NCBI GenBank assembly: GCA_037968835.1
Contig: JBBKWG010000300.1
Coordinates: 1 to 20,483 of the forward strand
DNA from: JBBKWG01 sp037968835
GTDB lineage: Bacteria > Pseudomonadota > Alphaproteobacteria > Rhodobacterales > Rhodobacteraceae
Length of the DNA: 20,483 nt
Reading direction: 5' to 3'
This document shows positions 1 through 6,449 of the stretch, in pieces. The position numbers and the translations under genes were made by a program. The notes beneath the pieces are model-generated. The model was not told the origin of the DNA and ran no database searches. It worked only from the letters and a program-made list of their open reading frames with translations. Numbering within the stretch: position 1 is the stretch's first letter; every line of letters starts with the position of its first letter.

Positions 1-701
1 CTTTCGGCCCACGGAATTTGCTCGGCATCGTCGAGCATCTCGCCCATGTAGTACGTATTTCCAAGCGCGATGTCGCATTCGCCGGCCCAGATCGACTTCA
101 CCTGCGCGCGGTCATTGCCTTCGGGTTGCTTGGCGAGGTTGGCCTTTACGCCTTGCAGCCACTCTTCGGCAGCCTCAGGGCCGTCGTGCGCGATCACGGC
201 GCCCAGCAATCCAAGCGTGTAAACATGCGTTCCCGAGCGGGTGCAGATTCTTCCTTTCCACTTCGGATCGGCGAGATCTTCATATGAGGTGATTTCGCCC
301 GGTGCGACGCGGTCCTTCGAGGCATAGATGATGCGCGCACGCGTGGTGAGACCGAACCAGTGATCGTCAACGTCCCGCAGGTTCGCGGGGATCGCGGCGT
401 CGAGTGCCTCGCTGTCCACCGCTTGGGTGACGCCCGCCTCTTTGGCTTCGGTCAGTCGGCTGATGTCTACTGTCAGGATTATATCTGCGGGCGAGCGCGC
501 GCCTTCGGCTTTCAGACGTTCGACCAGACCCTTTTCGACAAACGCAACGTTGGTTTCGATGCCGGTTTCGGCCGTGAAACCATCCAGAAGCGGCTGGATG
601 AGTTCGGGCTGGCGGTAGGAATATATGTTGATTTCATCGGCCATTGATGCGGCGGGGGTTGCGATCAAGGCGGCGGCTATAAGTGAGGGCGTGATACGCA
701 T
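1..701 (-). CDS. Fe(3+) ABC transporter substrate-binding protein (FbpA/FutA type), 3' end outside window
   Basis: Periplasmic receptor that would bind ferric iron and pass it to an inner-membrane ABC permease. Reading leftward from the ATG at 701, 233 residues are visible before the window ends. Residues 1-21 look like a signal peptide (hydrophobic core, cleavage probably after SMA, before DEINIY). The mature start INIYSYR, the stretch RSGTHVYTLGLLG (about 155-167) and GNTYYMGE (about 214-221) are typical of the FbpA/FutA family; the paired tyrosines 217-218 correspond to the iron-ligand pair known in that family. The start is supported by a GGAG ribosome site 6-7 bases upstream (CGGAGTTCCTC then ATG). 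A promoter with TTGACC and TTTAAA boxes lies just upstream. Any permease or ATPase partners would have to lie beyond the left edge. Iron rather than another metal is inferred from the family. Confidence 0.9.
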   Translation of the reverse strand, partial: MRITPSLIAAALIATPAASMADEINIYSYRQPELIQPLLDGFTAETGIETNVAFVEKGLVERLKAEGARSPADIILTVDISRLTEAKEAGVTQAVDSEALDAAIPANLRDVDDHWFGLTTRARIIYASKDRVAPGEITSYEDLADPKWKGRICTRSGTHVYTLGLLGAVIAHDGPEAAEEWLQGVKANLAKQPEGNDRAQVKSIWAGECDIALGNTYYMGEMLDDAEQIPWAE

Positions 702-733
702 GAGGAACTCCGGAGCGTTAAGATACCAGCCGG

Positions 734-762
734 TTTAAACCCGAGTCTTTTTGTCAGGTCAA
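734..762 (-). promoter_or_regulatory. Putative sigma-70 type promoter of the iron-binding protein gene
   Basis: On the minus strand TTGACC (757-762) and TTTAAA (734-739) are separated by exactly 17 bases, close to the housekeeping consensus. The -10 box ends about 32 bases before the start codon at 701, giving a short leader that includes the ribosome site. It lies in the 109-base gap behind mazG, so the iron gene probably has its own promoter rather than relying on read-through. No transcript data are available. Confidence 0.5.
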
Positions 763-776
763 TACCCGAGTCTTTT
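739..776 (-). repeat. Two 13-bp direct repeats flanking the -35 box (candidate operator)
   Basis: The minus-strand word AAAAGACTCGGGT occurs identically at 764-776 and 739-751, 25 bases start to start. One copy ends one base before the -35 box; the other fills most of the spacer and touches the -10 box. The repeats are seen directly. That they bind an iron-responsive regulator is inferred from their position and the gene they precede. Confidence 0.65.
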
Positions 777-810
777 AATCAGAAAATTTTCGCGGCACGC
801 CCTGCGTTTT

Positions 811-1629
811 TCAGCGAGGTGCCTTCTCCGTCGCCTTCACGTCATTCCAAAGCGCGTCCATTTCGTCGAGCGAGCTGTCCGATGGCATTTTCCCGATCTC
901 AGCCAGACGCTTTTCAACCGCCCCGAACCGGAGTTCGACCTTGGCGTTGGTGCGGCGCAAAGCGGCTTCGGGGTCGATCCCCCAGTGGCGAGCCAGGTTG
1001 ACCATCGCAAACAGGATATCACCGAATTCGCCTTCCATCGCCTCTTTTGAAACCAGCCGCGCCTCGTCGAGTTCGCGCACTTCCTCGACGATCTTGTCCA
1101 ATACCGGACCCGTCGCGCCCCAGTCGAACCCGACGCGCGCCAGCCGTTTCTGCAACTTGAGCGCTCGCATCAGCGCGGGAAGCCCCTTGGCCACACCGTC
1201 GAGCGTGCGCACTTCACCACTTTCCGTTCGCTCTGCGGCCTTGGCAGCTTCCCAGTCGCGGGTCTGATCCTCGGCCGTCTTGTCACGGCTTTCGGTGCCG
1301 AATACATGCGGGTGCCGGTCGATCATCTTGGTGGCGACACGCCGTGCGATGCTGTCGAAATCGAACAAACCCCGCTCGGCGCCCATCTGCCCGTGATAGA
1401 CGACCTGCAACAACAGATCGCCCAGCTCACCTTCAAGATCATCCCATGCCTTGCGCTCGATGGCGTCGGCGACCTCGTGCGCTTCTTCGATGGTGTAGGG
1501 TGCGATGGTGTCGAAATCCTGTTCGATATCCCAGGGACAGCCGGAAACCGGATCTCGCAGCCGTGCCATTATCGTCAGCAATCGAGCCAGGCCGTCCGGG
1601 ACGTCTTCGATTTGATCGCTGGTGGTCAT
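811..1629 (-). CDS. mazG: Nucleoside triphosphate pyrophosphohydrolase MazG
   Basis: Hydrolyses (d)NTPs to the monophosphate and pyrophosphate; in bacteria it is linked to clearing abnormal nucleotides and, in E. coli, to lowering ppGpp. The 272-residue protein has the two tandem MazG domains of the E. coli type. The first carries EEAHE (48-52) with GELGD (67-71); the second carries EEVRE (182-186) with GEFGD (200-204). These are the EExxE and ExxD magnesium-binding motifs. The tract ARLLTIMARLRDP...CPWD near the N-terminus is the usual family opening. I chose the ATG at 1629 because GAGG lies nine bases upstream and the shorter form matches family length. A GTG at 1662, also preceded by a GGAAG site, would add 11 residues and cannot be excluded. 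The gene is divergent from the agmatinase gene and upstream of the iron-binding protein gene. Confidence 0.95.
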   Translation of the reverse strand: MTTSDQIEDVPDGLARLLTIMARLRDPVSGCPWDIEQDFDTIAPYTIEEAHEVADAIERKAWDDLEGELGDLLLQVVYHGQMGAERGLFDFDSIARRVATKMIDRHPHVFGTESRDKTAEDQTRDWEAAKAAERTESGEVRTLDGVAKGLPALMRALKLQKRLARVGFDWGATGPVLDKIVEEVRELDEARLVSKEAMEGEFGDILFAMVNLARHWGIDPEAALRRTNAKVELRFGAVEKRLAEIGKMPSDSSLDEMDALWNDVKATEKAPR

Positions 1630-1764
1630 TGCATATGCCCTCGGCAAATTCGGATCTGGCACTTACAGCTTCCATATTTCCCCACCGAGGTCCACGCGCC
1701 GAAGCGGGACTTGACCTGATGCCATAGCCGGGTTTTGTGTCGTTGGACAAAATGGGAGCCTGAC

Positions 1765-2733
1765 ATGGCGCTTGAAGACGCAGCGAACGAGGTCGACGTC
1801 GCAATCTCACGTGCCGATCCAAAGGGTCTGGCCTATGAGAATGTGTTCTCGGGCGTCACGTCCTTCCTGCGGCGAAAGTTGACGAAGGACCTGACTGGCA
1901 TCGACCTTGCCATAACCGGGATTCCCTTCGATCAGGCCGTCACCCACCGCCCCGGTGCGCGCTTCGGACCACGGGCGCTGCGAGAGGCGTCAACTTTGCA
2001 GGCGGGCGATCCGCCCTATGGCTGGGACTTCGATCCGCTGTCGGAATTCGCGATCGCGGACTTCGGCGACATGGCGTTTGATTATGCTCGCGTCGACGAA
2101 GTGCCGGCGCGGATCGAGGCGCACATCAAGGGCGTGATCGACACCGGTGCCGCTTGCCTGACGTTGGGCGGCGATCATTCCGTCACGCTGCCCGTTCTGC
2201 GCGCTCATGCCGCCAAATACGGCCCCTTGGCTCTGGTTCAGTTCGATGCGCATTCCGACACGTGGGTGGATGACGTGCCCGCCCGCGTCGATCACGGCAC
2301 AATCATCTACAAGGCCGTGAAAGAGGGACTGATTGATCCGGCGCGGTCGGTGCAGATCGGTATCCGGATCGCTAACGACACCCCATTGGGCATCACCCGT
2401 ATCGACGCGCGCACCGTCCACGAGAGTCGCCCGGCGGATGTTTCGCGCCGCATTAAAGAGATCGTTGGCGATGCACAGGCTTACATCACATTTGACATCG
2501 ACGCCCTTGATCCAGCCTACGCTCCCGGAACCGGGACGCCGGTGTGGGGCGGGCTTACCTCGGCGCAGGTTGCGATCATGCTGCGTGAACTTGCGGGTCT
2601 GAATCTTGTCGGAGCGGACGTGGTGGAAGTGTCACCACCCTTCGATCACGCCAGCATAACGGCCATCGCCGGCGCTCATGTAGCGCATGAGTTGATCTGC
2701 CTGTGGTGCTGGACGCGGCGCGATACAAATTAG
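1765..2733 (+). CDS. speB: Agmatinase (ureohydrolase family)
   Basis: Manganese-dependent ureohydrolase expected to split agmatine into putrescine and urea, a route to polyamines. All ligands of the arginase/agmatinase di-manganese centre are visible: His138 in GGDHSV, Asp161, His163 and Asp165 in DAHSD, and Asp244 and Asp246 in TFDIDALDPA; Glu289 in VVEVSPP is the usual C-terminal acidic residue. At 322 residues it fits the family. The ATG at 1765 has GGGAG six bases upstream; an in-frame TTG at 1735 lacks support. The family also includes guanidinobutyrase and other guanidino-acid hydrolases, and the motifs alone do not settle the substrate. No speA-type decarboxylase is present in the window to supply agmatine. 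An inverted repeat overlaps the stop codon. Confidence 0.88.
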   Translation: MALEDAANEVDVAISRADPKGLAYENVFSGVTSFLRRKLTKDLTGIDLAITGIPFDQAVTHRPGARFGPRALREASTLQAGDPPYGWDFDPLSEFAIADFGDMAFDYARVDEVPARIEAHIKGVIDTGAACLTLGGDHSVTLPVLRAHAAKYGPLALVQFDAHSDTWVDDVPARVDHGTIIYKAVKEGLIDPARSVQIGIRIANDTPLGITRIDARTVHESRPADVSRRIKEIVGDAQAYITFDIDALDPAYAPGTGTPVWGGLTSAQVAIMLRELAGLNLVGADVVEVSPPFDHASITAIAGAHVAHELICLWCWTRRDTN

Positions 2734-2766
2734 GGCCAAAAGCCGCTGATACTATTGCGTGGCCCT
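2732..2766 (+). terminator. Inverted repeat at the end of the agmatinase gene, possible weak terminator
   Basis: AGGGCCA (2732-2738) and TGGCCCT (2760-2766) are perfect 7-base complements separated by 21 bases, starting within the agmatinase stop codon and followed by TTGCT. The long loop and the lack of a T-tract make it a poor intrinsic terminator; it could equally be an mRNA 3'-end stabiliser or chance. Confidence 0.25.
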
Positions 2767-2819
2767 TTGCTAATCCTAAATTCCATGTCAGGTTTGCATG
2801 AATTAGTTCTGGAAGGCAT

Positions 2820-3266
2820 ATGAAAACACTTCTTATTTTGATTTTGCTTGTGGTCATCGCTGGCGCGCTCTGGCTTCGTTTCTCACCAATTGATCCCGAT
2901 CTCTGGCACGTTGACCCGGCTGACGTCGATAATCCGGGCGCCAGCGGAATTCGTTTGATCGGACGCGAAGCGCCCCGGTTTCCGGGCAAGCCGGATGACG
3001 TTCTCGACGCATTCGCCGACATCGCATTGACCGAACCGCGCGTCAGGATACTCGATGGTGGCAAGGACGAGGGAATGATGACCTTTGTTGCGCGCTCCCG
3101 CATTTTCGGGTTCCCCGATTTTATCACCGTCAAGGCCGTCAGCGAGGGCGCCGAGACCAAGCTTTCGGTCGCATCGCACGCCCGTTTCCGCGCGGGCTCA
3201 GACTGGGGGGTTAACCGCGAGCGACTGGACCGGTGGTTTGCTGAACTGGAGCAACGGCTTCGATAG
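2820..3266 (+). CDS. DUF1499 family protein, membrane-anchored
   Basis: Conserved protein of unknown biochemical function, 148 residues. Residues 2-19 form a single hydrophobic segment, either an uncleaved anchor or a signal sequence, so the rest is probably periplasmic. The DUF1499 domain covers about residues 45-145; the tract FGFPDFITVKAV and the C-terminal SDWGVNRERLDRWFAEL are characteristic of that family. GGAAGG sits a few bases before the ATG. It follows the agmatinase gene on the same strand after 86 bases and may be co-transcribed. Its last 69 bases overlap, tail to tail, the small exported protein on the other strand. Confidence 0.8.
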   Translation: MKTLLILILLVVIAGALWLRFSPIDPDLWHVDPADVDNPGASGIRLIGREAPRFPGKPDDVLDAFADIALTEPRVRILDGGKDEGMMTFVARSRIFGFPDFITVKAVSEGAETKLSVASHARFRAGSDWGVNRERLDRWFAELEQRLR

Positions 3267-3500
3267 CGAAGACGACAGGCATCCCGCACCGGTATCACGC
3301 CATATCGGCACGTTGAGCGACATGTCGCAAAGCGCCATGAAGGCACGCCCGCCGACGGTCAGACAGATCGTTTCACCCAATTCGACGCGCGCGCCTTGGG
3401 TATCGGTGCAATAGCAATCAATCGTCCTACCAGACGGACTGGTGACGTCAGCAAGCGCCGGACTTGCAACCACGATTGATATGATCAGGGCGCGTATCAT
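3198..3500 (-). CDS. Small exported cysteine-rich hypothetical protein
   Basis: 100 residues. Residues 1-17 (MIRALIISIVVASPALA) form a classic signal peptide, probably cleaved before DVTS. The mature part has five cysteines (29, 31, 46, 58, 74) and the pattern CYCTDTQGARVELGETICL followed by FMALCDMSLN...WRDTGAGC. I recognise this as a small conserved periplasmic protein of Rhodobacteraceae with no known function; the cysteines may form disulfides. I chose the ATG at 3500 because it places the signal peptide at the N-terminus; a TTG at 3521 would add seven residues. Residues 75-100 are a non-cysteine tail encoded largely antisense to the end of the DUF1499 gene. The gene is divergent from prfA. 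Confidence 0.7.
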   Translation of the reverse strand: MIRALIISIVVASPALADVTSPSGRTIDCYCTDTQGARVELGETICLTVGGRAFMALCDMSLNVPIWRDTGAGCLSSSLSKPLLQFSKPPVQSLAVNPPV

Positions 3501-3581
3501 TGCCCAATAATACCACGACAAAGCGGGCCGGGCCAGTCACAGCCGCTTGACGCGGGTTTGGCGATAAGGGACAGCAGGGAC

Positions 3582-4637
3582 ATGGTTCCTCTGGATACAT
3601 TAGATCAGATCACCGCGCGCTTTCAGTTTCTCGAAGCGAAAATGGCCGGCGGAACGGCACCACAGGATATTGCATCGCTCGCGCGGGAATACTCGGAACT
3701 GAAGCCGGTCGTCTCCGAGATCGCGGAATACAAAGCCATGCTGGAGGCGCGCTCGGAAGCCGAAGCCATGCTTGCGGATCCCGAAATGCGTGCCTTGGCC
3801 GATGAAGAACTTGCCGATCTGAAAGAGCGGCTACGCGCAACCGAGCAAGCGCTGCGTCTGGCATTGCTGCCGAAGGATTCGGCCGATGCGCGTCCAGCAA
3901 TCATCGAAATCCGACCCGGTACCGGCGGCGAGGAAGCAGCGCTGTTCGCCGGTGACCTTTTGCGGATGTACCAACGTTACGCCGAATCGAAAGGCTGGCG
4001 TTTCACCATCGCCGAACTTGCGCAAACCGAGCTTGGCGGCATCAAGGAAGTCACCGCCAATGTCACGGGCGATGGCGTGTTCGCGCGCCTGAAGTTCGAA
4101 TCGGGGGTGCATCGCGTGCAGCGGGTCCCCGAAACCGAATCGGGCGGGCGCATTCACACATCGGCCGCAACGGTCGCCGTGCTGCCGGAAGCCGAGGAGG
4201 TCGACATTCAGATCCCCGACATAGACATCCGCATCGACACGATGCGCGCAAGCGGGGCAGGCGGACAGCACGTCAACACGACTGATTCCGCGGTCCGGAT
4301 CACCCACATTCCGTCAGGCATCGTTGTGACGTCTTCGGAAAAGTCGCAGCACCAGAACCGCGCGATCGCCATGCAGGTTCTGCGTGCCAAGCTGTTCGAT
4401 GCCGAACGACAGCGGGCCGATGACGAACGCGCCGCCGAGCGCAAGGCGCAGGTCGGTTCGGGCGATCGCTCCGAGCGGATCCGGACGTATAATTTCCCGC
4501 AAGGGCGAATGACAGACCATCGCATCGGCCTGACGCTTTATCGCCTGAATGAAATATTGCAGGGCGATCTGGACGAAGTGATCGACGCGCTGATTGCCGA
4601 AGATCAGGCGTTGAGGCTTGCGGAGCAGGGTTTATGA
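3582..4637 (+). CDS. prfA: Peptide chain release factor 1 (RF1)
   Basis: Recognises UAA and UAG stop codons in the ribosomal A site and triggers peptide release. The 351-residue protein has the N-terminal helical domain (about 1-100), the codon-recognition domain with the PxT-type tripeptide Pro-Glu-Thr (183-185, in RVPETESGGRIHTSA), and the catalytic GGQ loop (Gly227-Gly228-Gln229 in GAGGQHVN). The C-terminal RIRTYNFPQGRMTDHRI tract is diagnostic for RF1. The ATG at 3582 is preferred over a TTG at 3558 because it gives the usual alphaproteobacterial length; AAGGGA lies about ten bases upstream. The stop overlaps the start of prmC, whose product methylates Gln229, so the two are probably translationally coupled. 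Confidence 0.97.
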   Translation: MVPLDTLDQITARFQFLEAKMAGGTAPQDIASLAREYSELKPVVSEIAEYKAMLEARSEAEAMLADPEMRALADEELADLKERLRATEQALRLALLPKDSADARPAIIEIRPGTGGEEAALFAGDLLRMYQRYAESKGWRFTIAELAQTELGGIKEVTANVTGDGVFARLKFESGVHRVQRVPETESGGRIHTSAATVAVLPEAEEVDIQIPDIDIRIDTMRASGAGGQHVNTTDSAVRITHIPSGIVVTSSEKSQHQNRAIAMQVLRAKLFDAERQRADDERAAERKAQVGSGDRSERIRTYNFPQGRMTDHRIGLTLYRLNEILQGDLDEVIDALIAEDQALRLAEQGL

Positions 4638-5512
4638 GCCAGTCGCTTACGCGCCGGATCCCGGATGCGTTGACCCTGGCGCTGCAATTGCTGCGCGAAG
4701 CGGATGTCGAAGATCCTATGCGGGATGCGCGCCGGCTTCTTGCCCATGCCATCGGTCAACCGCTCGATCGCCTGACCCTGTTCATGCAGGACGAAATGAG
4801 TGAAGCAACGGCGGCCACCTTCGCCGAGCTGATTGCGCGCCGAGCCAAGCGCGAACCTGTGTCGAATATAACCGGAATCAAGGCGTTCTATGGTCGAACT
4901 TTCATCGTCGGCCCGTCTGTTCTGTCGCCTCGCCCGGAAACCGAGGCACTGGTGGAAAGCGCGCTTTCCCTTCCGTTTCGATGTGTGCTCGATCTCGGAA
5001 CGGGGTCTGGCTGTATCCTTCTGACGCTCCTCGCGGAACGCCCCGATGTTTTGCTTGGGGTTGGCATCGACCTGTCGCCAGACGCGCTTGGGACCGCCGC
5101 CCGGAACCGGGACGCATTTGGATTGGCGAGCAAAGCGACACTGGGGCAGGGCGATTGGTATCAGGGCTTGCGCGATGCCGTGCCTGAACACCAACGCCGG
5201 TTCGATCTGATCGTGTCGAACCCGCCTTACATTGCGGCTGATGAAATGGAGCAACTCCAACCCGAAGTCCGTTATTTCGAACCGAGAGTTGCCCTGACCG
5301 ACGAAGCCGACGGCTTGCGCGCTTATCGAGCGATCGCAGCGGGGGCGCTTGAACACTTGACGCGCGGCGGTCGGTTGCTTGTGGAAATAGGCCCCACTCA
5401 GGCGGAAGCTGTCACAAGCATCTTTTCTGCCGCAGGACTTGAAAGCATGGACGTTCTACCCGATCTCGATGGAAGGGACCGAGTTGTCTTGGCCCGTGCA
5501 CCTGCTGCCTGA
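4634..5512 (+). CDS. prmC: Release factor glutamine N5-methyltransferase PrmC
   Basis: Uses S-adenosylmethionine to methylate the glutamine of the GGQ motif in release factors, raising termination efficiency. The 292-residue protein has an N-terminal helical substrate-binding domain (about 1-85), the tract LSPRPETEALVE (97-108), SAM-binding LDLGTGSG (119-126) and the catalytic NPPY (196-199). The NPPY tetrad together with PRPET identifies PrmC rather than a generic methylase. The start ATG shares four bases (ATGA) with the prfA stop. Confidence 0.96.
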   Translation: MSQSLTRRIPDALTLALQLLREADVEDPMRDARRLLAHAIGQPLDRLTLFMQDEMSEATAATFAELIARRAKREPVSNITGIKAFYGRTFIVGPSVLSPRPETEALVESALSLPFRCVLDLGTGSGCILLTLLAERPDVLLGVGIDLSPDALGTAARNRDAFGLASKATLGQGDWYQGLRDAVPEHQRRFDLIVSNPPYIAADEMEQLQPEVRYFEPRVALTDEADGLRAYRAIAAGALEHLTRGGRLLVEIGPTQAEAVTSIFSAAGLESMDVLPDLDGRDRVVLARAPAA

Positions 5513-5744
5513 ATAAGGGTAATTCCATCACAAGCGGGTGTTTTTTCGCGCATTTCAGAACGATTGATGGCAAAATGCGCTTGCCCTGCGGCGCCGGGGT
5601 GGCTAGACAAATTTTGCGGGCGGCGGGAGCAACTGTTGGCTCCCCCTCGCCATCTGCCAATCCTTGCACGGACGATTGCCCCTGAACTGGGGCGTAGGAA
5701 CCGAAGTTCGCGCAATACCAGACCAAAGGCTGGATCAGGACCTT
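5513..5744 (+). other. 232-base gap with several inverted repeats ahead of the DUF4167 gene
   Basis: No credible ORF lies here. Three inverted repeats are visible: GCGCATTT (5548-5555) with AAATGCGC (5573-5580); GGGAGC (5625-5630) with GCTCCC (5639-5644), eight-base loop; and GCCCC (5678-5682) with GGGGC (5689-5693), six-base loop. A TTTTTT run at 5541-5546 precedes rather than follows the first stem, so it is not a clean terminator of prmC. The region could hold a prmC 3' end, the promoter of the next gene and a folded leader or small RNA. None of these is proven. Confidence 0.4.
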
Positions 5745-6425
5745 ATGAGATCTTCCAAGTCACGTTCGCGGTCGAAATCGAACCGCAACCGTTCCGTAGG
5801 TAACATCGTTAACCGCGTCTTCGAAAGCTCCGGCCCCGAAGGCAAGGTGCGCGGCACGCCGCAACAAATCATCGAGAAGTACAACCAGCTTGCGCGGGAC
5901 TCTCAATTGTCCAACGATCGCGTTGCCGCTGAGAACTTCCAGCAACACGCCGAACACTATCTGCGGATGTTGAGCGAGGCGCAGCGCGAACAGCAGGAAC
6001 GCCAGCAGCACCAACAGAACAACCAGCAGAACGACAATCAACAAAACAATAATCAGCAAAACAACAGTCAGAACGACAACCAACAGAACGATAATCAGCA
6101 AAACGACAACAGGCGTCAGGACGACGATCAGGGCAACGATTCAAACCAGCAGCCCCGTCACCAAGAGCGTCGCGACAACCGTCGCCAGGAGACCGCTGAG
6201 CAGGGCGGAGACGACTCGCAACAGCCGCCGCGTCAGCAAAGGCAGCGACGCGAAGCGCCTCGGGACGATGTGATCGACGTGCGTGACGACAAGGGAGATT
6301 CGGGTCTGGTTGAAACCCCCGAAGAGAAACCCCAGCGTCCGCGCAGAACGCGGCGAAAGGCTGTCTCAGACACCGATCAGCCGACAACCGAAGCACAACC
6401 CGCCCCGCCAGACGCCGCGGAATAA
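5745..6425 (+). CDS. DUF4167 domain protein with Gln/Asn-rich low-complexity tail
   Basis: 226 residues, no signal peptide or membrane segment. The N-terminus is very basic (RSSKSRSRSKSNRNR), suggesting contact with nucleic acid or another polyanion. The DUF4167 domain lies at about 17-80: NRVFESSGPEGKVRG, then an IIEKYNQLARD helix and AAENFQQHAEHYLRM. From about residue 82 to the end the protein is low complexity and presumably disordered: first Gln/Asn repeats (about 87-122), then mixed Asp/Arg/Gln, then a Pro/Arg segment. The ATG at 5745 has AGGA about five bases upstream; upstream in-frame starts lack such a site. The function of DUF4167 is unknown to me; its position after prfA-prmC hints at a translation link, which is inference. 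Confidence 0.82.
   Translation: MRSSKSRSRSKSNRNRSVGNIVNRVFESSGPEGKVRGTPQQIIEKYNQLARDSQLSNDRVAAENFQQHAEHYLRMLSEAQREQQERQQHQQNNQQNDNQQNNNQQNNSQNDNQQNDNQQNDNRRQDDDQGNDSNQQPRHQERRDNRRQETAEQGGDDSQQPPRQQRQRREAPRDDVIDVRDDKGDSGLVETPEEKPQRPRRTRRKAVSDTDQPTTEAQPAPPDAAE
6024..6110 (+). repeat. 15-bp coding tandem repeat encoding the QQNDN unit
   Basis: Six units encode QQNDN, QQNNN, QQNNS, QNDN, QQNDN and QQNDN. Units start at 6024, 6039, 6054, 6069, 6081 and 6096; the fourth is one codon short. Synonymous codons differ between copies (CAG/CAA, AAC/AAT, GAC/GAT), so the array is either old or held at the protein level. Confidence 0.85.
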
Positions 6426-6449
6426 GCGGTCGGTTAGTCAACCGGCCGC
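6426..6449. terminator. Strong hairpin between convergent DUF4167 and rsmA genes, likely bidirectional terminator
   Basis: GCGGTCGGTT (6426-6435) pairs with AACCGGCCGC (6440-6449) around the four-base loop AGTC: ten base pairs with a single G-T wobble. It begins directly after the DUF4167 stop codon and spans the rsmA stop codon (6438-6440), which lies partly in the loop. Neither strand has a long T-tract afterwards, so termination efficiency is uncertain, but position and symmetry suit a shared terminator. Confidence 0.5.

Noticed and set aside
1711..1739. TTGACC followed 17 bases later by TTTGTG, upstream of the agmatinase gene
   Set aside because: The -35 is good but the -10 is poor and it is not supported by any other feature; too weak to list as a promoter.
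4604..5356. 250-codon open frame on the minus strand
   Set aside because: Antisense to prmC; no recognisable domain, and prmC has NPPY and SAM-binding motifs.
5760..6101. Minus-strand ORF that looks like a strongly hydrophobic Leu/Val membrane peptide
   Set aside because: The hydrophobicity is a by-product of reading CAA/CAG/AAC/AAT repeats on the other strand, which gives Leu and Val codons. It is the complement of the Gln/Asn repeat.
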